This document shows, piece after piece, positions 1 through 13,068 of a stretch of 57,858 nt of DNA (position 1 is its first letter; each line of letters begins with the position of its first letter). The translations under genes and the position numbers were made by a program. Source of the DNA: Lojkania enalia (Eukaryota; Ascomycota; Dothideomycetes; Pleosporales); contig ML986661.1 in assembly GCA_010094045.1 (NCBI GenBank), positions 35,503-93,360 of the forward strand. The letters are read 5' to 3'. The notes under the pieces are model-generated. The model saw only the letters and a program-made list of their open reading frames with translations, was not told the DNA's origin and did not search any database.

Positions 1-90
1 TATTAAGTAAATTAACTTTTTATATATAGTATTTATTGCGCTAAGAAAAAGTAGCCGCTTTAATAGTTTAGCTACTTCGATGGTAGAATA
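1..90 (+). mobile_element. 3' terminus of a pogo/Fot1-like DNA transposon, cut by window edge
   Basis: The last 90 bases match the right end of the pogo-like element at 13453-15077: the same run into a terminal inverted repeat whose outermost part, read inward from the end, is TATTCTACTATTAAAGCGGC with RIP-type changes. The remainder of the element lies left of the window. Beyond position 90 the sequence changes to Gypsy element A, so this transposon probably jumped into A's pol region. Confidence 0.6.
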
Positions 91-3000
91 TATTATAAGG
101 TTTTTATAATCTATTTAGACTTTAAATAGGTATTTAATTCTTATTAAATATACTCGCTATTTTCTTAATACTTTAACTATTACTAATAGTTCTTTATTAT
201 ATATATCATAGTTAAGTTCTTCTAGTTTTATTTTCCTTAAAAAGTAGGCTTATAGCCTCTACTTTCTATCTTTATCTTACTAGCTTAAGTAAGCGCCTAT
301 TACTTTATCTAAAGTATTAGTTTCCACTTAAAATTACTTCTCTAGATCTAGCATCTTTAGTATTAATACTAAGGTAAAGCAGGCTTTTAGTTCTTTAAAG
401 GCTTTTTACTATACTTCTTACTATTTAAACCCTTTTTCTTTCTTAGTAATCTCTATTAAGAATACTACTACTCTAAAGTATCTATTTATAAATTTTCTAT
501 AGAAATTCGCGAAGCTTAAAAAGGATTAAACTTATTTAACTAAAGTAGATACTAGCTATTCTAGTATTACTTTAACCTTTTCTTATTCTATTTTAATACT
601 ATCTCTAAATATCTAGAATCTTAGGAACTCTATTCCTATTTTATAAAACTTACATTTTTCTAAAACTATAAGTAACTTATACTCCTATAGTTTTGCTAAT
701 ACTTTTCTAATATATTTTTTATACTCTCTTAGCGATTTATTTATATAGACTAGAATATTGTCTAGATATACTATTATAAATATATTTAAGTATTTCTTTA
801 ATATATTATTTATAACTATTTAGAAGGTTACTAGTATATTTATAAGTCTAAATAGTATTACTAGATATTTAAAGAGACCTTCTCTTATTTTAAATACCGT
901 TTTCTATTTATAGCCCTCCTTTATCTAAATTTAGTAGTATTCTTCTCTTATATTAAACTTTATAAACTACTTAGCTCCTTATAGCCGACTTATAAATTCT
1001 ATTATCCTAGATAATAGGTATCTATTTTTCTTAGTTACGTTATTTAGTTGTTTATAATCTATATATAACTTTAGTTTACTATTCTTTTTAGATATAAATA
1101 GTATTAGTAATACTATTTTACTTTAGCTTAGTTATATATACCCTCTTACTAAATTCTTTTAGATATACTTCCTAAATTCTTTTCTTTACTCTTAGTTCAA
1201 GTTGTATATTAGACTAGATTTTAGTTTCTTTTTATCTTTAATAATAATCTTATAGTTATATTCCTTATATTTAAGTAACCCTCTATTCTCTACTTCTTTA
1301 TATAGCCCTATAAATTCGCTATAATCCTCTTAGATTTTCTAGAGTATACTATTGTCCTATAGTTCCTTATATACTTTTTAAACTACGACGATACCTAGTA
1401 TCTATTTTATTTTCTTAAGATATCTAACTATTATAGCTACTAATACTCTCTATATTAACTGTAGACCCGAAGGACGCTTTACTCTATACTATCCTACTAC
1501 TCGTTCTATTTTAGATTAGCTCTATAACCTATAAACTATCTCTTACTACTAATTTACTCTAGAATTATATTTAGCTAACTAATTTATATCTAGTAATATA
1601 TTAAATTTTCCTAGGTTTATAATATTAATACTTCTTATATTAATATATCCTACAATATTAAGCGCTTGCTTCTTAGTTTCTATTAGTACAACTCTTCTAC
1701 TATAGTCTATTAGCTTATCGTCCGCTAGATATATTATATAAAGTACTACTTTTTCCCTCTATTCTATATTATTCTTATAAACCTATTACGCTAATATAAA
1801 CGTGTCTAAAGCTCTACTATTAAGTAGTACTCTAAGCTTCCTCCTATTAAACTCTACTCGGAGTACTATATATAAAAGTATTATACTAGTAACTCTTCTA
1901 ATAGCTTTCCTACCTAGTTTTTTAGCGTAGTTATCGCTTTAGGGGTTACTTAGTTTTTTAACTAAGATGGGAAGAACTCTACCTTCTCCTTCTCTTCTCT
2001 ATATAGCGGACATCTATCTATACTACATCTTATCTATAGTTCTTAGATATAAGCGGTTTTTACCTATTTACTATATATCTTATACTTCTATTTTAAGAAA
2101 TACTATTACTATTTAATTAGTTAGTAATCTTTATCTAATCCTTAGTATTTAAATACTCTAAATACTTTTTAGTAGTACTAGTATTTAACTATATATTATT
2201 TCTAGTTTAAAGCTTTATATTCCTCTAAATATATATTATTCTCGAGACGTTCCTCCTTTTTAGATATACTTACTCCTATTATCTTATAAGCTGTAATATT
2301 AAGTTACCCTCTAATATCTCCCTATATCTTCTTTACTTCTAAAACTAACTTTCTCAGCTCTTTAGCTTCTACGACGATTTTACTAAGCTAGTATAGATAC
2401 TCTATTCTAAGGTAAATTAGACTTCTATAAATCTAATAATACCCGTTTTCTATATAATCCTCTATCTTATCTTAAGATAGTAAGATTCTCGGTAATAATT
2501 ATATATCTATTCTTAGCTATACTTCTAGTTTTATTTTAATACCCTTATATATTAAATAATTATCTTAGTAACAGCTAGCCTAATCTTTTTCGCAGCTGTT
2601 CTTATAGGGTAGTATATATTTTTCTTTCTTACCTTTTACCTGTTTTATAGGGTAGCTTTAGTATATTTCCAATATATACTTAAATACTTCTTTATCTATA
2701 ATCTTTCCTACTAATTCTACTATAGCTTCTAATACGTTCTAACTATCTTAGAATGTTACTTCTTCGAATAGTACGTTCTAATGTTTCTAGGGGTATAGTC
2801 TCGTTTAATACGTCTTATTATAAATCTAGTACTTTTTTTATCTTATTCTTTCTAAGATTAGTATACTATTAAGCCTTAATATATCTAGTAGATATTCTGT
2901 ATATCTAATAATTATTACTACCCTTCTTAGCTGCGGCTAATAATTACTTTCTTCTTTTACTAAATAGTATATTCTATATCTATTATCTATATAATATATT

Positions 3001-4036
3001 TAGTACTATATTAGTTGTTAGTATCTATTAGTAGGTTATATAGTTATTATCTAGATTTTCTTTTTCTTATTTAGACATTCTTTTATATAATGCCCTTTTT
3101 ATCTATATAGAAGACACGCTTCCTTTTTAAGCCTTTCTTTCTTAAAATTACTTATCTTTAATTATTGGTAGTTCTTTCTCTTATCCTTTTTAACCTTTCT
3201 AAGGACTATTAGATTACTATTCTATAGCGCTGTCTTATTTTCCTTCTTAGTTAGTATAAATGTTTGCGGCTGAGATTATTTCTCTATTTCCCGCTTATAT
3301 TAACGGTTGTTAATCCTAACCGCTAATTCGATTATTTCTAACAGCTCTATTAGCCTTTCTTCTCTAGCTAGGTTATCTTTAACCTTATCCTTAAGCCCTT
3401 TATAAAAGATTCCTACTAATATACTATCGTCCTATTCTAGTCTAGTACTAAGTTTCTAGAACTCTATAGTATAATCTATTACCCTTTTAGTCTAGATTAG
3501 CCTTAGTAGTTTTCTTTATACTTTCTATTCTATATCTACTTCTCCAAAGACGTTTTAGATCTTGTCTTTAAATCCTTCCTAGCTCTTAAAGAGTTCGTTC
3601 GTAGATTCTCTAGTCTTCTTTATATTACCCCTATTCTCTAGCTAATTAGCTATAAACAGCTCGGCTTATACTAGTAGTATCTCTTCTATATTTATTATTA
3701 CAGCTAAGATCTTATCCTTATCTAGGAAAAAGATTATACTATTAAACCTAAAGTATAGCTCTATTAATATAATAAAGGGGTTAATGTATTCCTTCTTACT
3801 ATTAAACTTTCTTAGTAAAGCTATCTTAACTTATACTTATTATTTAGCTTTAGCTAGGTTAGTTCTAGCTGCAGCTAGCCTATATTATATCTATATAATA
3901 TATATCTCCTATTCCTATACTTTTTATATTATAACTTCTTTTAGGGTTTATAGCTTTTAGGTTATTATAACTTAACTTTATAATATAGTAGATATCTTTA
4001 AATGGTTCCTATTCTCTTAATATTAGGTAGTTATTA
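91..4036 (-). mobile_element. Ty3/Gypsy retrotransposon A, internal region (gag and part of pol), RIP-mutated
   Basis: This is the 5' portion of a Gypsy element transcribed leftward. On the minus strand, 739-780 reads as the reverse-transcriptase catalytic segment (FIIVYLDN-ILVY, the second Asp of YLDD changed to Asn by G to A). Around 3075-3119 the minus strand reads as a Gag CCHC zinc knuckle (A-C-x2-Y-x4-GH-x4-C, with one Cys changed to Tyr). Order is therefore LTR, gag, RT from right to left, as in Gypsy. RNase H and integrase would lie left of the window; the frame is cut at about 91 by a DNA transposon. Many TAG/TAA stops stand where CAG/CAA is expected, and CpA/TpG are almost absent. 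It is non-functional. Confidence 0.8.
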
Positions 4037-4578
4037 TATTACTAACCTATATACCGGTAGTATATATAATAACTGCTATTACAGTCGTATATATACTAGA
4101 GCCTTATTTATATTAGGTTAGTTAGAGGTAGGAGCTTTAGTAAAGAGAGAATAGTAGAATTACCTAGTTCTTCGAATATAATAAATATATTCTTAGAATT
4201 CTAACGTAGTAATAAGATAAATCTATAAGAATAACTATATAGGACTTATTCTTTTAAGAAGATCTTCTATCTTATATAGTTAGGTCTAAGACCGCTAAGC
4301 CTAGCTTATTAGGTCTATTAGGTCTATTAGGTCTATCCTACTATATCTAATACTTCTACTATTATTACGTATATAAATTATATTATACCTTATTATCTAG
4401 CTAATTATCTCCCTAGTTCCTGCAGTCCCACTACTTACTATCTAATAATTAGTCCCTAATATACTTCTATCTATTATTACCTTATTAGTCCTCGTCCGAG
4501 TCGACCTATATAGTAGCTGATATTGGATTAGGTTCTAGTTATAGAGGTGGTACCTCTTAGCGTTCTATATTTATAATA
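4037..4578 (-). repeat. 5' LTR of Gypsy element A (542 bp)
   Basis: It starts TATTACTAACC (TG of the canonical TG..CA changed to TA) and ends TTTATAATA. Its length, 542 bp, equals that of the solo LTR at 5250-12986 once the nested insertion is removed (377 + 165 bp). A 9-bp tandem unit (TTAGGTCTA) is repeated near 4309-4337. It lies just right of gag, as expected for a minus-strand element. Confidence 0.85.
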
Positions 4579-5213
4579 CTAGTATACTTACTTACTACTT
4601 ATATTAATAGTAAAATAGATAAAATAGTTAATTATTAAAGCTACTAGTAGAAGCTAATAGTATTAGTATAAAGTACTATTAAGTAAGCTATTCTATTAAA
4701 TAAGCTAAAATTTCTTAGTAGTAAATATAATAACTATAATATATAATACTTTAATATTTATAAAAAGATAATATTTAGTAAAAAAGTAGAATTAAGCTTA
4801 TTCTTTAAATATATAAAGCTAGCTAATTTTAAAACCTATAAACTACTACTAATATATTTAATATACTATAACTAACTCTATAATAGAAATATAAAAGAAT
4901 TTTTATATATACTATTTACTATTTAAACTACTAAAAGTTAACTATAATTAAAGAGTAGATAATTATATAATATAGTTTTAGTCTAGATTTATAAGAATTT
5001 ATAGTTTAGCTATATAAAGTAGTAGATATAATAGATAAACTATTAGCTATATATAGTAAAAAGTTAGTAGATAAAAATTAGGCTAAGAGATTTATAATAT
5101 ATATAAGCTTAAAATAGCGTTAAATTAAGTAAGAAACTACTAGAAGATATAGTAGAAGAATTTTAAAGTTATTAGTATATAGTTTAAATATATTAAAAAG
5201 ATAAAAGCTAATA
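4579..5213 (+). mobile_element. Fragment V: 5' part of a diverged pogo/Fot1-like transposon
   Basis: From about 4770 this stretch follows, with many RIP differences, the 5' half of elements Y and Z (GTAGAATTAAGCTTATT, then AGAATTTATAG.TTAGCTATATAA). It stops at 5213 where the inverted repeat of element X begins. The first ~190 bp match nothing else I can see in the window. No open frame remains. Confidence 0.5.
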
Positions 5214-5626
5214 TATTCTACTATTAAAGTAGCTATTCTATCGAAGCGGTATTACTAACCTATATACTACTAGTATATGTAATAATCGCCGTTGCAGTCG
5301 TATACGCGCCGGGGCCTTATTTACATTAGATTGGTTAAAGGTGGTAGCTTCAGTAAAGAGAGAGTAGTAGGATTGCCTAGTTCTTCAAATATAATAAATA
5401 TATTCTTAGAAGTCTAATATAGTAATAAAATAAATCTATAAGATTAACTATATAGAACTTAATCTTCTAAAGAGATCTTCTATCTTATATAGTTAGGTCT
5501 AAGACTGCTAAGCTTAGCTTGTTAGGTCTATTAGGTCTATTAGGTCCGTTCTACTATACCTAATACTTCTACTATTATTATATATATAGGTTGTACTATA
5601 CCTTATTATCTAGCTAATTATCTCCC

Positions 5627-5905
5627 TATAATAGTATAAGTAAGATAATAGGTCTAAATGCGGTACGAATCTACTTAGAGGCATATAGGAGTACGTAGGG
5701 GATTAGGGACCTAGGAATTCTATTAACACCTATAGGCCTTATACAAAAGGATATAGAAGAACTACTAAGCTACTTATAAGGGAGTGTACAACTATATACA
5801 GAAGGGAAAAGGGGTAGAACTAGGGGTAGAATAAGATAAGCGAAAAGCTTTAAGATAAGGTTATATATAAAGCTTTTCGTAGAACGATTTCTTTATATTA
5901 TTATA
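5627..5905 (-). repeat. 3' LTR of chromovirus B1 (279 bp)
   Basis: Starts TATAATAG (TGTAATAG in the B2 copy) and ends ATTATTATA (CATCGTTACA in the other LTR). Same length as its partner at 12538-12816 and as the LTR at 52892-53170. In element orientation it is the 3' LTR, next to the polypurine tract. Confidence 0.9.
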
Positions 5906-6539
5906 CTACCCCCCTCCTCATAGGCTAATAGTCCCTATCTACACTAGTTTGGGAGGGAATCGGGGCTATTACAGATGGGTTCTAGTATAAAAAAATTTCT
6001 TTAAGAAGGTATTTACTAGTAAGGGCTAATACGCGTAGTTGCCTATAAAGATACGTTTATTAATATAATATTAAGTAAGGTTTTTTATAGTAAATATAAT
6101 TAACCTATATATTAGCTAGTAACTACTATTATAATAGTTTATTAATATTGCAATTTCGTCGCGTATAGTAATAAGTATTTACCAGCCTTAGTATATTGCT
6201 AGATTGTTGTCAACTAAGCTTTCTTAACTAAACAACAACTTCTACTCTATATATATTATTACGCGTCCCTAGAACCGTTAATTATTAAAGTATTACTAAC
6301 GCCTCTTAGAAAAAATTAATTAATATACTACTCCGCCTACCTTTTAGAGCCTCTTTAGAAGTCTTCTAGATTATCTACCTTTAAGCTATATACGCGCTCG
6401 TCCGCAGGCGGTATATAATATTTATCTTTTAGTTCCTAAGATTAAAAAAATATAAGTATTATACCTTGTAAAATAAAAAGTATAACCCCGTATAAATTAC
6501 ATCTAATACTAGTAGAGTATTTGCTACTAATATACTTAT

Positions 6540-6930
6540 AGATCCCCTCCTACTATAAGGAAGAGTTTCTAGTCCTCCAGGGCCATCTCGAACTATAAGT
6601 AGTAGCCTAATACGCAGGGGATAAGGAGAATAAAAAGATAGCTTTTAAGGCTATTTTAGAGTCTACTTATAGCCTAGCGCTTATAGCCTAGGTTGTAAAG
6701 AGTTAGGAAGATAGCCTTTCTACGGCCAGTATCTAGATAGCTTTATTCTACTAAGGTACTAAGTTGCTCTATTAGGTTTCGGCCTTAAAAGCTCTAGTAT
6801 CTAACTTTTAAACTGATATTACGGCGCTCTCAAGCGGCTAAAGATAAGATAGAGGAGGTTTAGAGGAAGTCTGGAGGGAAAGAAGAGGAAGGAGAGTAGA
6901 AGAGAAGAGGACTAGAGAGATATCTAACAG
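6540..6930 (+). pseudogene. Antisense reading frame between chromodomain and 3' LTR of B1
   Basis: On the strand opposite to gag-pol, 6620-6840 reads as a coherent frame (KKIAFKAILESTYSLALIA, then ALKALVSNF) in which the stops (TAG/TAA) fall where a Gln codon (CAG/CAA) would fit. The same frame, with the same stop positions or their intact counterparts, is found in the sister copy B2 near 53890-54110. A basic, Arg/Glu-rich stretch follows at about 6840-6925. I do not recognise the family. Conservation of the frame between two independently RIP-mutated copies argues that it was a real protein gene carried by the element; start and end are not defined. Confidence 0.45.
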
Positions 6931-7084
6931 CCTACTATTAGACCCTCCGGATTTTATAGAGTAATTTCGGGCCTATACTTTAGTTTTTAAATCTACTACT
7001 TAACTCTTATATATTATCGTCTACCAGATAATCTATATTCTCTATACTATCCTTATATACCTTAATCTATTTAGTTAGGGCTTT

Positions 7085-10000
7085 TAGGGGTCCTGGCTAA
7101 TTCGGATACTTATTATAAAAAGCTCTTAGCTTGTAAGGCAAACCTATAAAATTTAAGGCTTTATACTAGACTAGGTTAAAATTATATTCTACCTATTTTA
7201 TACAGTATTTAAGGGTCTTATAATATAGCTTACTAGCTAGTATTTTCTTAACCTCCTACTCTTCTACCCCCTTAATAGCGATAGCAGGTGGTTTCGGAGC
7301 TTCTTACCCTAGTAGAGGGTTCTAGGGGTTCTTATATAGCAGGTTTAGTACGAAGATATTATATATTCTCGACTCTAGAGGTAGCTATAGATAGTACGAG
7401 TTTCTAACCTGTTCTAGTACTTTAAAAGGGCCCTTCTATTAATTAAATAGCTTTCGGCTCAGTCTTTAGACTGTAAGGTTCTTAGTATTTAGGTAGACTA
7501 TATTACTAATCTACTAATTAATTAGTTACTAGTAACGGTTAATAATAGATTATATACGATCCTAAGCCTTCTTAATATTAGCCTTTATAGTTTCCTAGAC
7601 TATATATATACGAGTTACTAGAACTAAAACGTTCTTACAATTTAATTTATCTGTTACGGTAATAGGATTAATAGAATATTTTTAATCCCAACTCTAATAA
7701 AACTTAGATCTATATAGGATCTAATACAGGGATATTCTAATAGTTATATAGGGTAAAGTTACTTATACTCGGTCGATTATAGGTAATAGAGAACTCTAGT
7801 TATTCTAGTAGAAGGATACGAAAGAGCGCAGTCTCTAATCAATATACTTATTTATAATCTCTATCTATCCGTCAGTCTCTTTATAATAAATAGTAGATAG
7901 TTTAATCTTTACGCCTAAGATATAGCAGAATTCGGACTAGAAACTAGATATAAACTAAGGTCCTTAGTCTAAAATAATAGTTTCGGGCGTATAGTTAAAG
8001 CGGTATACCTATTAAATAAACAATTCAGCTATTCCCCTTATATTAATTATACGATAGTAGGGGATAGACACCGCTTATTTAGACAGGCAATCGATTACTA
8101 CTATAATCTAATTATATCCGGACTTATCTATAGGGAAATTCTTAAAGTTAATATATAGGTGCTATATTAGTCGATTTAGTATAGGAAGTAGGTAGATAAA
8201 ACTTAGGGTTCGAGTTTATATTAGATAAGCTTTATAATATAGAATGTAATTCTATATATATTATTTATAAGTAGCCTCTATACCCTTCTAGTAGTATTTC
8301 TAGGATAGTAACTAATAGGTTTTAGTAGCACTTAGGTATACAGAGGATACTTAGTTATAAGCCTCTCATATAAGTCGCGTATAAAGGCCTAAATCTAATA
8401 GAATATATAAGTAATTATTATAGAGGAGTAGTCTATTCTCTATCTAATACTTGTAGGATAAAAGTATACATTCTTGCGTAAAGGAGGCTTAGTTTTCCTA
8501 TAGTAATATATTAATTAACTCTAGAGAGTCTAGCGATATAACCTACTCCTAGCCTTTAATAACGTTTAATATAGCCGCTTAAGTTATTATTTAAGTAATA
8601 TAGGACTAGGCTAATTTAGTATTAATTCAGGGGTAAAGTTAATACGGTTTAAGTAGAACTCTTAACCGGTTGTTAGTTTAAGCTGCTTTTAAGTTTTCTA
8701 TATCTTATTCACGATAATTAAGGATATCTACTCTAGTATTATTCTTATCTAGAGTATACTCGATTCGGAACTAATACTAAGCTAATTTCTTAGTCTAATA
8801 AACTTAACAAGTATTAAGTACCTTTATAGTTATAAAATATTCGAGTAAGCGATAATTAGTATATACTAGAGTCCTAGTAGCTATTAAAGTAAGTTCTATC
8901 CTCTATTATTTAAACGTAGTAACGATTGCGAATAGTTTCTTATTATAGATCTTCTAGTTTAGTTCTAAACCGGATAGAACCTTACTATAAAATACTATAG
9001 GATACTATTTTCTATTAGGATATTTCTATAATAGTATTCCTACAACTACTCTATTAGAGGTATTAGTTTCTATTTTTATTTCTAACGTAGGGTTAAAGTA
9101 GTAGAGAGTAGGTATACTTAATAGGGCTGACTTTAATTTCTTAAAGATAATATCATATTCTAAAGTCTATATAAAAAGGGTTGTAGAACTCTATAATATA
9201 ATAATTAGCTTTGCAACACGCGAGAATTCTAGTATAAACTATTAGTAGAATCTAGTAAAACCTAAAAAGGATTTTACACCCGTTATAGTAGTAGGTAGCT
9301 ACTAATTATATAGTACTTCTACCTTCTCTAGGTTAACCTTAAGACCTTTATTTAAGAGGATATAGCTAAAGTATTTAGTTTGGGTAATATAGAATTCGCT
9401 CTTCTTAATATTAACTTATAACTCTACTTAACGTAATCTTTTAAGAACTTTCTTAACATAGATAATATATATTACCTCGTCTTTAGAGTAGATAAAGATA
9501 TTATCTAGATAAGCGATATAGAAGTTATCTAGGTAGTTAATTAGTATATCGTTTATATAGTACTAGTAAATTATTAGGCCGTTATATAATCTAAAAAATA
9601 GAACTTTATATTTATAGGTTCCGTATCAAGTCCGAAAGGTAGTATATTCCTTAGAACTAAAGTTTATTCTAATTTTATTAAAGACTATATAAATGTTAAA
9701 CTTAGTAAAAATTACTACTTTAGTAGGTCTAGATAAGAGTTTATCTATATATAGTATCGGATATACGTTCTTATAGGTAAGAGTATTAAGTTTACAATAA
9801 TCTATATAGATATATAGGTCGCTATTAAGTTTATAGATGTAAAGGATTAAAAATATAAAAGAGCTCTAATTCTACTTAATATACCTATACTATAGATTAT
9901 CTATAATATACTTCTTAGTTACTTCTAACTCCTCAACGTTCTACTTATATAACGGGCTATAACTATTAGGGAGGGGTTCTATAAGAATAATCTTATAATT

Positions 10001-12400
10001 ATAAGAGCGGCATTCTAGTAATTAATAAGCTGCAGTTTTACTAAATATATTCTAATACCTATAGTATTCGGATAGTAATTAGAGATTTACTAGTATTTCG
10101 TTTTTAGTCTTATCTTCTAGCTCTAGGGCTTGCTTATTTTTAATTAGCCGCTTGATTTCGTATAGAGACGTAGAGAAAAACTTGTTCTCTTTCCTCTTTA
10201 TATTAAAGTAGAAAGTATTAGCTAAAATAAGAGTAATAATAGGAGAATAGACTTTCTTCGGATTAGGTTTAAACTTTATTATATACAGGCGTGCGGGAGC
10301 TCTAAGCTTATTTAGACTATAAGCTATAAGAGACTAATATAGTTTTAGCAGTTTTAGTAGACTCTTAATATAATAAATAGTCGGACTGTAAAACTACTAA
10401 TACTAGTTCTTTTCTTATAGAGCGTCGCGTTGCTGGATATCTAGCTCTACTTCTTTATCGTGTACTAGCTAAGTTAATTATATAAGAAGAGGAGGTAAAG
10501 GATTATAAGTAGTAAGATACTTAGAGGGCTATATAATCTAATTCTTATCCGTATCTAGCTAGAGTTAAAAATAACGTAACTATTTAATACTAATAATATA
10601 ATCCTAAGTATCTAGATCTATAATAATAAATAGGTAGTTTTAGATAGTTCTCCTATTAATTCGCAGGTATAAGTAGATATATTAATTAACTAGAGTTTAG
10701 ATTCGGTCCTAAAAACCTTTAATAGTAATTTTAAAGGGTAAGTATTATATCGATATATATAAAGCTTAGAAGAATAATCTAGCTACCATAAAATTAAAGA
10801 ATAGAAAGCTTTAGGCACTAATATTAATAAAGGCGTTTAGTTATATACTAACGCCTTTTAAATATAGAATAGTAGAGATTTAGAAGTACTTTCCTCTAAA
10901 CAAATATAATAAATTAATATTTAATAAGTTATACTTACTTAAACCTAGGATAGAGAGTTTTTCTAGACGTCTCTATTTCCCATCTAAAAACTATCTAAGT
11001 AGTACTCGCTTGCGTCTAGAAACTCTTCTTTCTTAATCTTCTCTTATTTAACCTTTATCTCTTATACTCTAAGAACTGTATATTTATTTGTAAAGTATCC
11101 TAGTTTACTATAATTATAGTAATTATCTAGAGTTATATACCTTTCAGGTACGAGAGTCTTACTAGGTAGTTAGAAAGCAATTATAGTAGAACGAGGTATT
11201 AATACTAGAGTAGATCGGGGTAATATTAGATTATAGGTTACCTTAGATAAACTCTTAAAAACCTTCTAGTACTAATCTAAATTTATTTTAGCTATAATCT
11301 ATAGGCTAGTAGTTTGTTCTAGAAAGTTAAAAATACTCCTCTTTTCTATATTATAGGCTATTAAGTAGACAACTATAGTATTAAAGGAGCCTTTCTATAT
11401 AAGCTTAAAGCTAAGGTTTAGTATTTTTAGGCTGGGGAGAATCTTATCCTATAAGTAGAAGAACTACTTAGATTAGAATACAGATCCTCTAATAGTTATA
11501 CTAATAAAGTAAGCTTTAAAAGTTAGGAACGCTTCTCTCTTATTTATTCTTAGGACCTAAAACGCCTGTCGCGCCTCTATCTCTTTATTATCTATAATAA
11601 AATATAATCGTAGAAGCGAAATTATTTCTTTAGTATTCTTAAACTAATACTAGTCCAATTTAGCTAGATATTTTAGTTCTAGATACCCTTTCGCAGTATT
11701 AGAGGTATATCTCTATACTAATACTATACGTATACGCTCTATTAGATAGTAATCTATATTAATCTTAAGTCGGTCTAGAATTAAAGCTCGCTATTATTTA
11801 AATATAGGTTTACTACTATCTATAAAGCTTTCGATCTTAGGCGTATATTTAGTAAAGTAAGCTTAAGGGGGTTTAAAGGTAGCTAAAAGGTTTCTTACTA
11901 GGGAAGTCGCAAAAGTTTCTTAGTATATTATTAGTTCTAATTCGGTAGTTTATAGAGGTTAATTAGAACTAATAGTTCTCTATTATATTAAGCGTGCGAT
12001 CTTCTCTTATAAAATTATAATTTATTCCTTAAAGATTAGTTTACTCTAATTTCCCTCTAAATTAAATAGGTTTTTTATTATAGGCCCTGTAAAGAGGGGT
12101 CTACCTATTATAGGGCCCTCTATAGAAGGTAACAGTTGTTCTACACGCGTAGATAGAAGCTTACTCTTACTATAACTTACGCGTATATTAGTTCTAGTAT
12201 AGGAATTAGAAGGTAAATTATAGTTAGATATTAGCGGTTACCTCTAATTCTAATAGGTTATTAGTAGTTTCTAAGTTTCTACCTAAGTGTACTCTACGCG
12301 GCTTTTCTAAAGGTAATCCTAATTATAGGGGATAGGAAATTCTAAACCTAAAGGCTTTAATTAATAGAAGGTCTCTAAAATCCTATCTAAGTAACTAAAT
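7085..12400 (-). pseudogene. gag-pol remnant of chromovirus B1
   Basis: Minus-strand conceptual reading gives Gag CCHC (N-Y-YN-Y-SKLG-Y-FTNK-Y at 11083-11124, each Cys/His position changed to Tyr by RIP), RT (AYLDN-IFIYSKD at 9479-9530), integrase core with VVIDRLSK (about 8090-8120), and a chromodomain with KWVGY and ASNFIGSPYKLR signatures (7090-7260, clearer in B2). Chromodomain-bearing integrases define the chromovirus clade and are thought to steer integration to heterochromatin, which fits the nested location. Stops throughout; not translatable. Confidence 0.85.
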
Positions 12401-12537
12401 AATTTAATATAATAGTATATAAATATTATAACCTAAACTAAATCAAGTATATTTTAGACTTAAACATAGTTAAATAAACAATTAATACGATATTATTAAA
12501 GAGGCTGTTACTAGTAGTATTAAGTTCTTCTATATAA

Positions 12538-12816
12538 TATAATAGCGTAGGTAAGATAATAGGTCTAAATACGGTATAAATCTACTTAAAAGTATATAGA
12601 AGTATATAGAGGATTAGGGACCTAGGAATTCTATTAACACCTATAGGCCTTGTATAAAAGGATATAGAAGAACTACCAAGCTATTTATAAGGGAGTGTAC
12701 AACTATATACGGAAGGGAAAAGGGGTAGAACCGGGGGTAGGATAAGATAAGCGAAAAGCTTTGGGATAAGGTTGTATATAAAGCTTTTCGTGGAACGATT
12801 TCTTTGCATCGTTACA
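12538..12816 (-). repeat. 5' LTR of chromovirus B1 (279 bp)
   Basis: Partner of 5627-5905, same length. It retains more unmutated sites (TTTGCATCGTTACA at its end), so RIP differs between the two LTRs. It is followed by the target duplication CTCCC and then the second half of the solo LTR of family A. Confidence 0.9.
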
Positions 12817-13068
12817 CTCCCCAGTTCCCATAGTCCTACTACTTACTATTTAATAATTAGTCCCTAATATACTTCTACCTATTATTACCTTATTAGTCCT
12901 CGTCTAAGTTAACCTATATAGTAGTTAATGTTAGATTAAGCCTTAGCTATAGAAGCGGTGCCTCTTAGCATTCTGTATTTATAATAAGCGGCTACTTTTT
13001 CTTAGTATAATAAATACTATATATAAAAAGTTAATTTATTTAATTTTAATAAGAGATCTTATAATATA

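Larger units (their letters stand above)
5627..12816 (-). mobile_element. Complete Ty3/Gypsy chromovirus B1 (7.19 kb), RIP-mutated
   Basis: Two 279-bp LTRs (5627-5905 and 12538-12816) bound the element, with 5-bp target duplication CTCCC. Transcription runs leftward. Just inside the left LTR is a purine-rich tract on the minus strand (GAGGAGGGGGGTAG, with the LTR edge at 5905), the expected polypurine tract. From right to left the minus strand holds a Gag CCHC knuckle (about 11083-11124), RT active site (9479-9530), integrase core (about 7960-8165) and chromodomain (about 7090-7260). An additional plus-strand frame lies between chromodomain and 3' LTR. Every frame carries multiple TAG/TAA stops of the CAG/CAA to TAG/TAA kind. 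The same family recurs at 52892. Confidence 0.92.
5250..12986 (-). repeat. Solo LTR of Gypsy family A, interrupted by chromovirus B1
   Basis: The two halves 5250-5626 and 12822-12986 total 542 bp, exactly the length of the LTR at 4037-4578, and align with it along their length. The LTR is flanked by the 5-bp target duplication AGCGG on both sides, so it is a real insertion that later lost its internal region by LTR-LTR recombination. Element B1 then inserted inside it, duplicating CTCCC (5622-5626 and 12817-12821). Confidence 0.88.
5214..13068 (-). mobile_element. Fragment X: 3' terminus of a pogo-like transposon, split by a solo LTR
   Basis: Only about 115 bp belong to X: 5214-5249 and 12992-13068. 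Joined, they form the same terminal inverted repeat and sub-terminal sequence (AAAAAGTTAATTT..TTAATAAGAG) as the left end of element W at 15472. The gap is filled by a solo LTR of family A flanked by the 5-bp duplication AGCGG (5245-5249 and 12987-12991). X is itself cut at 13068, where element Y starts. Confidence 0.65.

Noticed and set aside
4303..4340. Short tandem repeat (TTAGGTCTA units) as a possible CRISPR or regulatory array
   Set aside because: It is part of the family A LTR and recurs in the solo LTR at about 5519-5550; there are no spacers.
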